Below are positions 1 through 6,782 of a stretch of DNA of 7,484 nt, piece by piece. Under the pieces are notes generated by a model. The model did not search any database and had not been told where the DNA came from. It saw nothing but the letters and a program-made list of their open reading frames with translations. The position numbers and the translations under genes are program-made. Numbering within the stretch: position 1 is the first letter of the stretch; each line of letters opens with the position of its first letter. This DNA comes from an uncultured Clostridia bacterium (GTDB taxonomy: Bacteria > Bacillota > Clostridia > Oscillospirales > Acutalibacteraceae): the NCBI GenBank assembly GCA_937884625.1, contig CALGCE010000281.1, positions 1 to 7,484 on the forward strand. Direction: 5' to 3'.

Positions 1-404
1 GAAGAAATCGGAGTTTTAATCTGATGTGCCCAAACCGTATAATAATCCACCATATCGTTATAATTTGCAAAGTCCTGCGTTTTAATATCGACTATTTGCT
101 CTTTAAGTGACAGAATTATTTGAGCGTAATCACTGTCAAATAAGGTATCGTCAAAAATGTTTTCTTGTATCATTTCGGCGGCAAGATTTTTAAGACCAAC
201 AAGTTTTCTATGCTTAATTTTAACTCTTATAAAATCCGCCACTAAAAAACATAAAAGTATAAAAGCGCATAACAACATAGGATACACTATCGCTTTAAGC
301 GGTAGACGGTATAACAAAAATGCAACAATCAATACTATGAATAAAACTGCCGTTAAAACTATAAATTTATATCTGTCTTTTAAATATTTGAAAAAAAGTT
401 TCAT
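1..404 (-). CDS. Sensor histidine kinase, BceS-like, N-terminal part (cut by window edge)
   Basis: The first 134 residues of a membrane histidine kinase are visible; the dimerisation remainder and the ATPase domain lie beyond the window edge. Two hydrophobic helices (about residues 14-32 and 38-57) are joined by a very short outer loop, so there is no extracellular sensor domain. This is typical of intramembrane-sensing kinases of the BceS group, which usually respond to cell-wall antibiotics through an ABC transporter. The H-box reads YYTVWAHQIKTPI, with H127 the expected phosphoacceptor. The ATG lies 4 nt after the response regulator stop, and its GGAG ribosome site is inside the last codons of that gene, so the two are translationally coupled. 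Kinase identity is firm from the H-box; the BceS subgroup is inferred from topology and H-box wording. No ABC transporter is visible in the window. Confidence 0.93.
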   Translation of the reverse strand, partial: MKLFFKYLKDRYKFIVLTAVLFIVLIVAFLLYRLPLKAIVYPMLLCAFILLCFLVADFIRVKIKHRKLVGLKNLAAEMIQENIFDDTLFDSDYAQIILSLKEQIVDIKTQDFANYNDMVDYYTVWAHQIKTPIS

Positions 405-408
405 ACGA

Positions 409-1080
409 TTACTCCGTAATATACCCTAAACCGAATTTTGTTGCAATAAAGTTTTCAAGACCTATCCCGTCGAGTTTTTTCCTCAGTCGGTTGACATTTA
501 CCGTAAGCGTGTTTTCGTCAACAAAACTGTCGGTTTCCCACAGTCGTTCCATTAGTTTTTCACGGCTTACCACCTTACCCTTATTTTCAAGAAGGCATAA
601 AAGTATTCGGTATTCGTTTTTTGTAAGTTCTATTTTTTCATTTTTATATGTAAGCGTATTATCGCCTGTATTTAAAAATGCACCTCTATGGGACAAAATA
701 GGCTGTGACAAAGAAAAATCATAACTTCTCCTTAACAACGCCTGAATTTTTGACATAAGTACATTTGCATCAAACGGTTTTGCAATAAAATCGTCTGCCC
801 CCATATTCATAGCCATTACTATATTCATATTATCCGATGCAGACGATATAAATATTATCGGAACGTTTGAAATTTTGCGTATTTCACTGCACCAATGATA
901 ACCGCCTGCAAACGGCAGACCTATATCAAGCAGCACAATATGAGGCATATATTCACAAAACTGCTCTAATACATTGCGAAAGTCGTCACATTCCATAACT
1001 TCCATTCCCCAGGATTTTGCAAGTGCCGATATGCCCGATGATATACCGTTATCGTCCTCGACAATATAAAGTTTGTACAT
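409..1080 (-). CDS. OmpR-family response regulator, BceR-like
   Basis: A two-domain DNA-binding response regulator of 223 aa, the usual family length. The receiver domain covers residues 1-115: acidic pocket E8/D9/D10, phosphoacceptor D52 in VLLDIGLP, S79 in the switch position and K101 in AKPF. The winged-helix effector domain covers about 125-222 and ends in the typical TKFGLGYIT segment. The stretch NVPIIFISSASDNMNIVMAMNMGADDFI closely resembles BceR/GraR-type regulators, here recalled rather than searched. The ATG is preceded by a very strong AAAGGAGGGGG site. It is read with the histidine kinase immediately downstream, which should phosphorylate D52. No clear promoter is seen in the 84 nt upstream, so it either reads through from the symporter gene or has a weak promoter. 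Its targets cannot be read from this window. Confidence 0.95.
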   Translation of the reverse strand: MYKLYIVEDDNGISSGISALAKSWGMEVMECDDFRNVLEQFCEYMPHIVLLDIGLPFAGGYHWCSEIRKISNVPIIFISSASDNMNIVMAMNMGADDFIAKPFDANVLMSKIQALLRRSYDFSLSQPILSHRGAFLNTGDNTLTYKNEKIELTKNEYRILLCLLENKGKVVSREKLMERLWETDSFVDENTLTVNVNRLRKKLDGIGLENFIATKFGLGYITE

Positions 1081-1103
1081 TTTGTCCCCCTCCTTTACAT
1101 TTT

Positions 1104-1148
1104 AAAACAAGGGACTGTTACGAAATTTGCATTTCTTCGCAGACCCTT
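1104..1148 (-). terminator. Possible weak intrinsic terminator after the symporter gene
   Basis: On the minus strand AAGGGTCTG (1140-1148) can pair with CAGTCCCTT (1109-1117) with one mismatch. A small inner stem GAAAT/ATTTC is also possible, and the hairpin is followed by GTTTT. It lies in the 84-nt gap between the symporter stop and the response regulator start. The short interrupted T-tract makes it weak, so partial read-through into the two-component genes is likely. Confidence 0.4.
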
Positions 1149-1164
1149 TTAATGCCATTAAATT

Positions 1165-2775
1165 TTATTGCTTTTTACGCAATTTGTTGTCGTCTATTTT
1201 ACCTAGTTTTTTAGCCGTCATAAGAAGTTCAAGTTGAATATTGAAACCGTTAAATGCAGGTAATATGTATCCTGCTATCGTTGCAAAAATAATTGCAAGA
1301 GGAAATGCCTCGTTTGGAATACCGCAAGCCGCAAACAATACCGGCATTACAACAACCGCAGAACCGGGTATCGGAGGAGCCGCAATGGCAACGATAACAC
1401 ATATTATTAAAATTCTTAACAATAAACCTACTGTTATCGGTATACCGAATGTTGACGACAGTGCTATTGATGTAAGACCGAGAAAAATAGCCCCACTCGG
1501 CATATAAATGACTATGCCCAAAGGAAGTGCAAAATTGACAAGTTTTTCGTCAATGCCGAACTTTTCCTTACAGCAAATCATATTTTCAGGCAATGCCGCA
1601 ACCTGCGAAGCAGTTGTTATATTTATAAACAGTGTTGCAAGTTGTTTTGGAAATACCGTTTTGAAAGGCACTTTTGAGACAACTCTTGAACGGATAATCA
1701 TAGACAGTATAAAGACCGCATTTATAATAATATACGAAACAAACATTTTTGCAATACTCAAAAACTGCTTTGAATTGCTTGTACTTATTATCTTAACAAC
1801 ACCAAAGTAAACTATAACGGGAATACATTTACAGCAAATAATCATCATTTTATTTACAAGTTCGGTAATGTCCTTTATTGCGTCGTTTAATCTTGTTACC
1901 CTATTGCCTAACAACAACAAAGTAACGCCGACAAAGATTGAAATTGTTATTACCTGCAAATCGTTATCAACCGTAAACGGCAAAAGAAGATTATCGGGTA
2001 TAATGTCAAGTACCATTTGAACAATCTGCCCTACGGCGGAGGTATCTCCCCCGTCTGCCACGCCCGACGATATACCGAAAATAAATATGCTTCCTATTCC
2101 AAGAAAAAATGCCGCTATCAAATAACTACCAATCATTCTTATAAGGACTTTCGAGCCTATTTTACCAAACGACTTTACGTCGCCGATACCGACTATTCCG
2201 CCTATTACCGCAAAAAAGACAAGCGGTGTCGCAAATTCCGAAAGTATGGCAGTTAATTTTTCGAAAATCGGTGATACAATATCATCTATCAACATTTTAT
2301 GTATACCGTGTGGCACCGAATTTATTATAATTCCCGTAGCAACCGCAAGGATAATGGCAACAAGCATAAAAATAAGTGTTGAGTTGTTCGAAGGTTTACC
2401 AATCGGCTCCCATATAACACGGTTACGTCCCTTACCTATATGAGAATAGACATATCTCGGCGAAACATTAAGTCTTGCCAAAATATCATACGATACCTTA
2501 ATATCCTCATCGCAAGGAAGCCAATCTCTCCTGATACCCTCTTGTGACACTTCAATACTTACCTTGTTTAATTTTTTAGTACATACTACTTTGCACGGTA
2601 TTTCAGTACCGTAAAGGTCCCTAAACCTAAGCAGTATTTCTTCCAAAGAGAGCCTGAATCTGTTTTCAGCCATAGCCTTTTTGCCCGATACACTTAAATA
2701 CTCATCGGTCAAATCGTCTACTATAACCGAAATTGCATCGTTGTCAAGAATACCGTTTTTACTGTAAATTTCCAC
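1165..2775 (-). CDS. DAACS-type (Na+/H+:dicarboxylate or amino acid) symporter with extra N-terminal soluble domain
   Basis: A 536-aa membrane transporter of the dicarboxylate/amino acid:cation symporter fold (PF00375-like). The transporter core spans about residues 134-525, with the first helix at 134-155. An HP1-like segment TTASQVAALPENM is at 387-399, a helix 7 segment IVIYMPSGA at 421-429, an HP2-like PPIPGSAVVVMP at 467-478 and the last helix near 501-520. Family members usually have about 400-450 residues; the excess is an N-terminal soluble domain (1-130). Its ENRFRLSLEEILLRF stretch resembles the first helix of a GHKL-type ATPase fold but lacks the N-box asparagine. Key residues known from GltPh (NMDGT in helix 7; D394, R397, N401 and D405 in helix 8) are not kept, so the substrate is unknown. 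The start is GTG, 13 nt after the upstream stop, with an AAGAG site overlapping that stop. Confidence 0.85.
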   Translation of the reverse strand: MEIYSKNGILDNDAISVIVDDLTDEYLSVSGKKAMAENRFRLSLEEILLRFRDLYGTEIPCKVVCTKKLNKVSIEVSQEGIRRDWLPCDEDIKVSYDILARLNVSPRYVYSHIGKGRNRVIWEPIGKPSNNSTLIFMLVAIILAVATGIIINSVPHGIHKMLIDDIVSPIFEKLTAILSEFATPLVFFAVIGGIVGIGDVKSFGKIGSKVLIRMIGSYLIAAFFLGIGSIFIFGISSGVADGGDTSAVGQIVQMVLDIIPDNLLLPFTVDNDLQVITISIFVGVTLLLLGNRVTRLNDAIKDITELVNKMMIICCKCIPVIVYFGVVKIISTSNSKQFLSIAKMFVSYIIINAVFILSMIIRSRVVSKVPFKTVFPKQLATLFINITTASQVAALPENMICCKEKFGIDEKLVNFALPLGIVIYMPSGAIFLGLTSIALSSTFGIPITVGLLLRILIICVIVAIAAPPIPGSAVVVMPVLFAACGIPNEAFPLAIIFATIAGYILPAFNGFNIQLELLMTAKKLGKIDDNKLRKKQ

Positions 2776-2788
2776 TTTTAATCATCTC

Positions 2789-3640
2789 TTAATATAATGA
2801 TTTATAGTAATCTTTCATTTTTTTAGCATCTTCTGCCTGTGTGCCGTCCGATTCACAGATATACACCGTTTCGCAATTATACTTTGCCGTAAGTTCCATT
2901 ACGGGCTCAAAATCGGGACCGTACAGTGTATCGGCAAAGGTAAGGTGCCTTTTCTCGCCGCCGTTTGTGTATTCTATCTTTGAAAAATGAGAATGAAAAG
3001 AATGAAGTCTGTCACTTCCAAGACGGTCTTTTATCTTCAAAAATACCGTTTCATAATCGCTTTTTGTCTTAAAATACCCTAAATCTCTTGCATTTAGGTG
3101 ACCAAAATCAATACAAGGTATTAATCTTTCATCAAGTTCGCAAATGGTAAGCACCTCGTCAAGCGTGCCGAGTTGATTAACCTTGCCCATTGTTTCGGGA
3201 CAGATATGAATATGTCCCAAATTTTCTTTATCAAGTGCCAAAAGTGCTAAACGCATAGTATCACAGGCAAGAGATAGTGCTTGTTCCCTGCTTATTTTTC
3301 CGCAGGAGCCCGTATGCACTACTATCCTGTTTCCGCCCATTGCATTAACCGCTCTTGCACTTGACAGAATATAATTAATCGAATTAAGCCGTTTTTCTTC
3401 CTCAACAGATGACATAGAAATATAATACGGTGCGTGAAGAGAAAGGGTTATACCGTTATTTTTTGCAATTATTCCCAGTTGGGTTGCTTTATCGGTACCT
3501 ATATTAACGCCTCTGCCACACTGATATTCAAAAGCGTCAAGTCCCATTTTCACAAGATATTCAGGCACTTCAAGACTGCTTTTATATCCCATTTCCTTAA
3601 AACTTAAAGAATTTCCCGCAGGTCCGAATTTCGCAGACAC
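2789..3640 (-). CDS. Endonuclease IV-like / sugar-isomerase-like TIM-barrel metalloprotein
   Basis: A 283-aa protein of the AP endonuclease family 2 (xylose isomerase-like TIM barrel). Most metal ligands of E. coli endonuclease IV can be matched by order and context: H69 (SLHAPY), H109 (VVHTG), E149 (CPETMGK), D178 and H181 (IDFGHLNAR), H216 (HSHFSK), H232 (EKRHLTF) and E263 (ICESDG). The Asp that precedes Arg-His in the EndoIV D-R-H motif is Lys230 here, so the third-metal site may be altered. The role may be repair of abasic sites, but this divergent group could act on another substrate. The GTG start is chosen because GAGGGGG lies 8 nt upstream, inside the 3' end of yqeG. The 3-nt gap to yqeG suggests translational coupling. 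Confidence 0.82.
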   Translation of the reverse strand: MSAKFGPAGNSLSFKEMGYKSSLEVPEYLVKMGLDAFEYQCGRGVNIGTDKATQLGIIAKNNGITLSLHAPYYISMSSVEEEKRLNSINYILSSARAVNAMGGNRIVVHTGSCGKISREQALSLACDTMRLALLALDKENLGHIHICPETMGKVNQLGTLDEVLTICELDERLIPCIDFGHLNARDLGYFKTKSDYETVFLKIKDRLGSDRLHSFHSHFSKIEYTNGGEKRHLTFADTLYGPDFEPVMELTAKYNCETVYICESDGTQAEDAKKMKDYYKSLY

Positions 3641-3643
3641 AGC

Positions 3644-4147
3644 CTATTCCCCCTCGTATCTCTTAATTTTATAAATTTTATAAACTACTCTTTCAAGTTT
3701 ACGTTTAAAACGAAAACGCAGTGAACTTTCAGGTTTGATAGGTGTTAAAAGTACGGTTTTAAGTCCCGATAGGTTACCGCCTAATGTGTCGGTAAATATC
3801 TGGTCGCCTACTATTGCAATATTACGCCTTTTCTCATTTACCCTTTTAGCACCCCTTATAAAACCTGACGGTAAAGGTTTTAATCCGAGGCTTATAAAAT
3901 CAAGACCGATTTTTTTTGCAAACGGCTCTACACGCTTCTTTTTAGAGTTAGATAAAATACAAAGTTTTATACCGTTTTTTTGCATACTGCAAATCCACTC
4001 CATAAGACCATCGGTAAGCACCATACCGTGATGTGTTGACATTGTATTGTCAACATCAAGCAACAGTGCATTTACAGAAAACTTATTAAGAAGTGCAGGT
4101 GTTATATCGGTTATGCGGTCAAGTTTAATATCGGGCTTTAAAAGCAT
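3644..4147 (-). CDS. yqeG: YqeG-family HAD IIIA phosphatase
   Basis: A 167-aa HAD-superfamily hydrolase matching the YqeG family, whose eukaryotic relative Gep4 is a phosphatidylglycerophosphate phosphatase. HAD motif I is DVDNT (nucleophile D31, acid/base D33), motif II is ILSNS (S66), motif III is K90 in LGLKPLPSG, and motif IV is GDQIFTD with D115 and D120. The length fits the family, and the basic C-terminal tail (RFRFKRKLERVVYKIYKIKR) may favour membrane or nucleic acid contact. ATG is preceded by AGGAGAA. It begins right after the rpsU terminator and leads the downstream genes. The family assignment is strong from motifs; the physiological substrate in this organism is inferred only. 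Confidence 0.92.
   Translation of the reverse strand: MLLKPDIKLDRITDITPALLNKFSVNALLLDVDNTMSTHHGMVLTDGLMEWICSMQKNGIKLCILSNSKKKRVEPFAKKIGLDFISLGLKPLPSGFIRGAKRVNEKRRNIAIVGDQIFTDTLGGNLSGLKTVLLTPIKPESSLRFRFKRKLERVVYKIYKIKRYEGE
3649..3655 (-). promoter_or_regulatory. Ribosome binding site deciding the GTG start of the TIM-barrel gene
   Basis: Minus-strand GAGGGGG lies 8 nt before the GTG at 3640. It also encodes the last codons of yqeG (GAG GGG GAA TAG), so ribosomes finishing yqeG are placed to start the next gene. Confidence 0.75.
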
Positions 4148-4160
4148 ACTTTTATTCTCC

Positions 4161-4193
4161 TAAAATAAAAAGGCGGTTATAAATAACCGCCTT
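4161..4193 (-). terminator. rpsU intrinsic terminator immediately upstream of yqeG
   Basis: A perfect inverted repeat with 11-bp arms, AAGGCGGTTAT (4170-4180) and ATAACCGCCTT (4183-4193). On the minus strand it is followed by a T-rich run (TTTTTATTTT). It lies 15 nt past the rpsU stop. The T-run ends about 6 nt before the AGGAG of yqeG, leaving no room for a separate promoter. In the plus direction there is no T-run, so it acts on minus-strand transcripts. Confidence 0.88.
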
Positions 4194-4208
4194 AAAGACA
4201 TTCATAAA

Positions 4209-4385
4209 TTAGCGGAACTTCCTCTTACGGGCAGCCTCCGATTTCTTTTTACGCTTTACAGAGGGCTTTTCATAATGCTCTCTCTTACGAACCTCTTGAA
4301 TGACGCCGTCTTTGGCGGTTTGCCTCTTAAAACGACGCAAAGCATTATCGAGTGACTCGTTCTCTTTAACTCTTATTTGACTCAT
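4209..4385 (-). CDS. rpsU: 30S ribosomal protein S21
   Basis: A 58-aa basic protein starting [19 protein letters not shown] and ending [14 protein letters not shown], the typical bacterial S21 pattern: an N-terminal strand-helix part followed by a long Lys/Arg-rich helix. S21 sits on the 30S platform near the 3' end of 16S rRNA and helps translation initiation. The ATG has a very strong GGAGGGAGGG site 7 nt upstream, a consensus promoter about 50 nt upstream and a strong terminator just downstream, so it is expressed largely as a single gene. Some transcripts must read through, or an internal promoter must exist, to feed yqeG. The identification is firm from the full-length match in length and motif. 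Confidence 0.97.
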   Translation of the reverse strand: MSQIRVKENESLDNALRRFKRQTAKDGVIQEVRKREHYEKPSVKRKKKSEAARKRKFR

Positions 4386-4431
4386 TTAATTCCCTCCCTC
4401 CGCAAAAATCAAGGGTAAACTTGTAAGATGT

Positions 4432-4461
4432 ATTATACTATAAACACGACCGTTATGTCAA
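4432..4461 (-). promoter_or_regulatory. Sigma-A-type promoter of rpsU
   Basis: On the minus strand a perfect -35 TTGACA (4456-4461) and a perfect -10 TATAAT (4432-4437) are separated by 18 nt. Transcription should start near 4425, giving a leader of about 40 nt before rpsU. This is the strongest promoter match in the window, as expected for a ribosomal protein gene. Confidence 0.9.
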
Positions 4462-4584
4462 GCATTCTTTTGATTTTTTATGACACATATTCCCAAATTA
4501 TGAGAAAAAAGTTTAATATGCACAAAACAAACTATCCTGATTTATGCAGTATATAAAATAAATTTATCATTCGACAAAGTTTAC

Positions 4585-5976
4585 TTGAAAATAAATAATA
4601 AAAGTAATAACATAACGGCTATGGGAATTTTAAAAGATATAATAGGACTTATAAAACAAATTTCAAATTTAATAACCAATATTTACAAATACCGTACAGT
4701 ATATAAGGCGGTAGGTGTTGTTGCTACACGCAAATTTGAAAAAGCAAAGAAAAATCACAAGTATGCAATTTTGATAGCGGCAAGAAATGAAGAAACAGTA
4801 ATCGAAAAACTGCTTGAAAGCATTAAATTGCAAGATTATCCGTCAAATCTCATAACTACCTTCGTAGTGGCGGACAACTGCACCGATAACACTGCAAACA
4901 TTTCTAAAAGAGCAGGGGCGGTTTGTTATGAAAGAAAGGACGAAAAACATAAGACAAAGGGTTACGCTCTTAAATATTTGGTAGAATGTATATCCCGTGA
5001 CTATGGTATAGAAAAATTTGAGGGTTATTTTATATTTGATGCAGACAATCTTTTAAGCAAAGACTATATCACAAGAATGAACGAATCATTTGATGCAGGT
5101 GAAAAAATAATAACTTCGTACAGAAACACCAAGAACTTTGACGATAATTGGATATCGGCATCTTACGCACTGCATTGGTTACGCACTATAAGGGAAGAAC
5201 ACAGAGCAAGGTCGGTGTTCGGTCTTGCAACAAGGATACAGGGTACGGGCTTTTTGTTTGCAAACGAACTTATTAAAAACGGTTGGAACTATACCTCTCT
5301 TACCGAAGACAGAGCGTTTTGTGCCGATGCGGTTGCAAACGGTTACAGTATTTCGTACAATAATGACGCCGTATTTTATGACGAACAGCCAACCTGTTTT
5401 AAATCGGCTTTAACACAGCGAATACGTTGGTCAAAAGGACATCTGCAAGCCTTTGTGCAGACGGGCGGAAAACTGTTTTTAAATATTATTAACCCTAAAT
5501 TCTGCAAGGGTATGAATTTTAAGCAGAATATAAAACAGCGTTTTATGAGTTTTGATATGTTAAGCGTTGTATATCCCCGTTCACTTACAATAATATTTAA
5601 GCGGTTAGCGGTATATATGCTCAGCATTACAGTTTATATCATAGCAGACAAACCGTTTGACGCATTTTTATCACTTACTGCAATTACACTTTGGTACGTA
5701 ATAAAAGGCAATCTTAAAAAAATAATTACCGCAGTTTATATTTTTATTATAGAGTACAAACGAATAAAGCCGATAATTTGGTATAAAAAACTTCTTTACT
5801 GTCTTACATTTCCGCTTTTTGATATTATAGGAAAATTATCGCTTGTAATAGCGTTGTTTTCAAAACCGGAATGGGAACCAACCGCTCACAATGCGGTTAT
5901 AGATATAAACGATATAGAGAATATAAAACCCAAAAGCATACCAAATACCGTGATTGTCAATGAACAGACAATATAA
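4585..5976 (+). CDS. Membrane-associated family 2 glycosyltransferase
   Basis: A 463-aa GT2-type (GT-A fold) glycosyltransferase. The nucleotide-sugar domain starts at YAILIAARNEE (60-70), with VVADNCTDNT (94-103), the DxD metal motif D152-A-D154, the TED motif with candidate base D242, and QRIRW (278-282), the QxxRW-like motif of processive enzymes such as cellulose and hyaluronan synthases. Hydrophobic C-terminal segments near 337-353, 358-374, 378-390 and 405-425 suggest membrane anchoring. The N-terminus is amphipathic rather than a clear membrane helix. Product and donor sugar are unknown; cell-surface polysaccharide synthesis is the reasonable guess. The start is uncertain: TTG at 4585 gives the longest frame and ATG at 4621 is an alternative. 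Neither has a recognisable Shine-Dalgarno site, unlike the neighbours. Only a poor -10-like TATAAA (4552-4557) without a good -35 is seen upstream. Confidence 0.9.
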   Translation: MKINNKSNNITAMGILKDIIGLIKQISNLITNIYKYRTVYKAVGVVATRKFEKAKKNHKYAILIAARNEETVIEKLLESIKLQDYPSNLITTFVVADNCTDNTANISKRAGAVCYERKDEKHKTKGYALKYLVECISRDYGIEKFEGYFIFDADNLLSKDYITRMNESFDAGEKIITSYRNTKNFDDNWISASYALHWLRTIREEHRARSVFGLATRIQGTGFLFANELIKNGWNYTSLTEDRAFCADAVANGYSISYNNDAVFYDEQPTCFKSALTQRIRWSKGHLQAFVQTGGKLFLNIINPKFCKGMNFKQNIKQRFMSFDMLSVVYPRSLTIIFKRLAVYMLSITVYIIADKPFDAFLSLTAITLWYVIKGNLKKIITAVYIFIIEYKRIKPIIWYKKLLYCLTFPLFDIIGKLSLVIALFSKPEWEPTAHNAVIDINDIENIKPKSIPNTVIVNEQTI

Positions 5977-5979
5977 TAA

Positions 5980-6020
5980 GCAAAAAATTTCGGGCAGTTG
6001 CCATAAGGCGACTGCCCGAA
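5980..6020 (-). terminator. Intrinsic terminator of the aquaporin gene (convergent intergenic hairpin)
   Basis: The arms 5989-6002 and 6007-6020 form a 14-bp stem with one G-U wobble and an ATAA loop. On the minus strand it is followed by ATTTTTTGC, so it is a good terminator for the aquaporin transcript, which ends 17 nt upstream. In the plus direction no T-run follows, so it would serve the glycosyltransferase gene poorly except as an RNA 3'-end structure. Confidence 0.85.
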
Positions 6021-6036
6021 AACGTTAAATTATAAA

Positions 6037-6723
6037 TCAATCATTATTTTTAAGACTGATAAGTTTATAAATCAGTGCCGCCAATACTCCGCCTACAAGC
6101 GGTGCTACGATAAACACCCAAACGCAGGATAGTGAATCTCCGCCGGCAATAAGTGCAGGACCGAAAGAACGTGCAGGATTAACCGAAGTTCCCGTAAGAC
6201 CGATACCCAAAATATGTACGAGTGTTAATGTAAGACCTATAACTACACCTGCTACTGAACTGTTTTCAACCTTTGAAGTAACGCCTAAAATTGCAAAAAC
6301 AAATACAAAGGTTAAGATAACCTCAATAATTAACGATGCTACAACCGAATCGTTTGCAAGAGCATTTGAACCGAGAGCACCGGTTTTGTCGGTTATATCC
6401 GCATACGAGAAAATTGCGTTTAAAATAACCGCCCCTGCCGTTGCACCCAAAAACTGTGAAACAACGTAACCGATAAAATCTTTAAAAGACATACGACCGG
6501 ACACAAGCATACCGATTGAAACGGCGGGGTTAATGTGACAACCTGAAATATTGCCGACAGAATATGCCATTGCTACAATGACAAGTCCAAAAGCAAGAGC
6601 CGTCAGAATGTAACCGCAACCCTTTGCCGAGTCGCATCCAACCGTCATTGCCGTTCCGCAACCGAAAACAACCAACACGCAAGTACCGATAAATTCCGCA
6701 ATAAACTTTTTTAGTGAATTCAT
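6037..6723 (-). CDS. Aquaporin (MIP family), water-type selectivity filter
   Basis: A 228-aa membrane channel of the MIP family, close to the length of E. coli AqpZ. The two pore signatures are present: GCHINPAVS with N65-P66-A67 and TSVNPARSFGPA with N182-P183-A184. By alignment to AqpZ the aromatic/arginine filter residues are F45, H170, T179 and R185, the water-selective set rather than that of glycerol facilitators. Six membrane segments plus two half-helices fit the hydrophobic pattern. ATG is preceded by AGGAGGT with 7-nt spacing. Its likely promoter overlaps the 3' end of the cysteine-rich small gene upstream, so it may be transcribed both alone and together with that gene. A strong terminator follows. 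The substrate call is inferred from filter residues. Confidence 0.95.
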   Translation of the reverse strand: MNSLKKFIAEFIGTCVLVVFGCGTAMTVGCDSAKGCGYILTALAFGLVIVAMAYSVGNISGCHINPAVSIGMLVSGRMSFKDFIGYVVSQFLGATAGAVILNAIFSYADITDKTGALGSNALANDSVVASLIIEVILTFVFVFAILGVTSKVENSSVAGVVIGLTLTLVHILGIGLTGTSVNPARSFGPALIAGGDSLSCVWVFIVAPLVGGVLAALIYKLISLKNND

Positions 6724-6742
6724 AAAAAAACCTCCTCAATTA

Positions 6743-6782
6743 ATTATACTTAAATAATAACACAGAAATTTCCAATTTTCAA
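6743..6782 (-). promoter_or_regulatory. Candidate sigma-A-type promoter of the aquaporin gene
   Basis: On the minus strand TTGAAA (6777-6782) and TATTAT (6754-6759) are 17 nt apart, each one base from consensus. A second, perfect TATAAT (6743-6748) lies just downstream but lacks a well-placed -35. The -35 element overlaps the stop codon of the small cysteine-rich gene (6779-6781). Confidence 0.65.

Noticed and set aside
1241..1810. Two open frames on the plus strand (88 and 100 aa)
   Set aside because: They are antisense to the symporter gene, whose hydrophobic codons keep the opposite frame open; no ribosome site or family features.
3735..4031. 98-aa plus-strand frame
   Set aside because: Antisense to yqeG, which carries all HAD motifs.
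4386..4584. Possible small RNA or riboswitch between rpsU and the glycosyltransferase gene
   Set aside because: Only the rpsU promoter and leader are evident; no stable paired structure or terminator was found in the remaining A/T-rich stretch.
6530..6739. 69-aa minus-strand frame overlapping the aquaporin start
   Set aside because: Out-of-frame shadow of the aquaporin gene with no ribosome site; the aquaporin ATG has a strong one.
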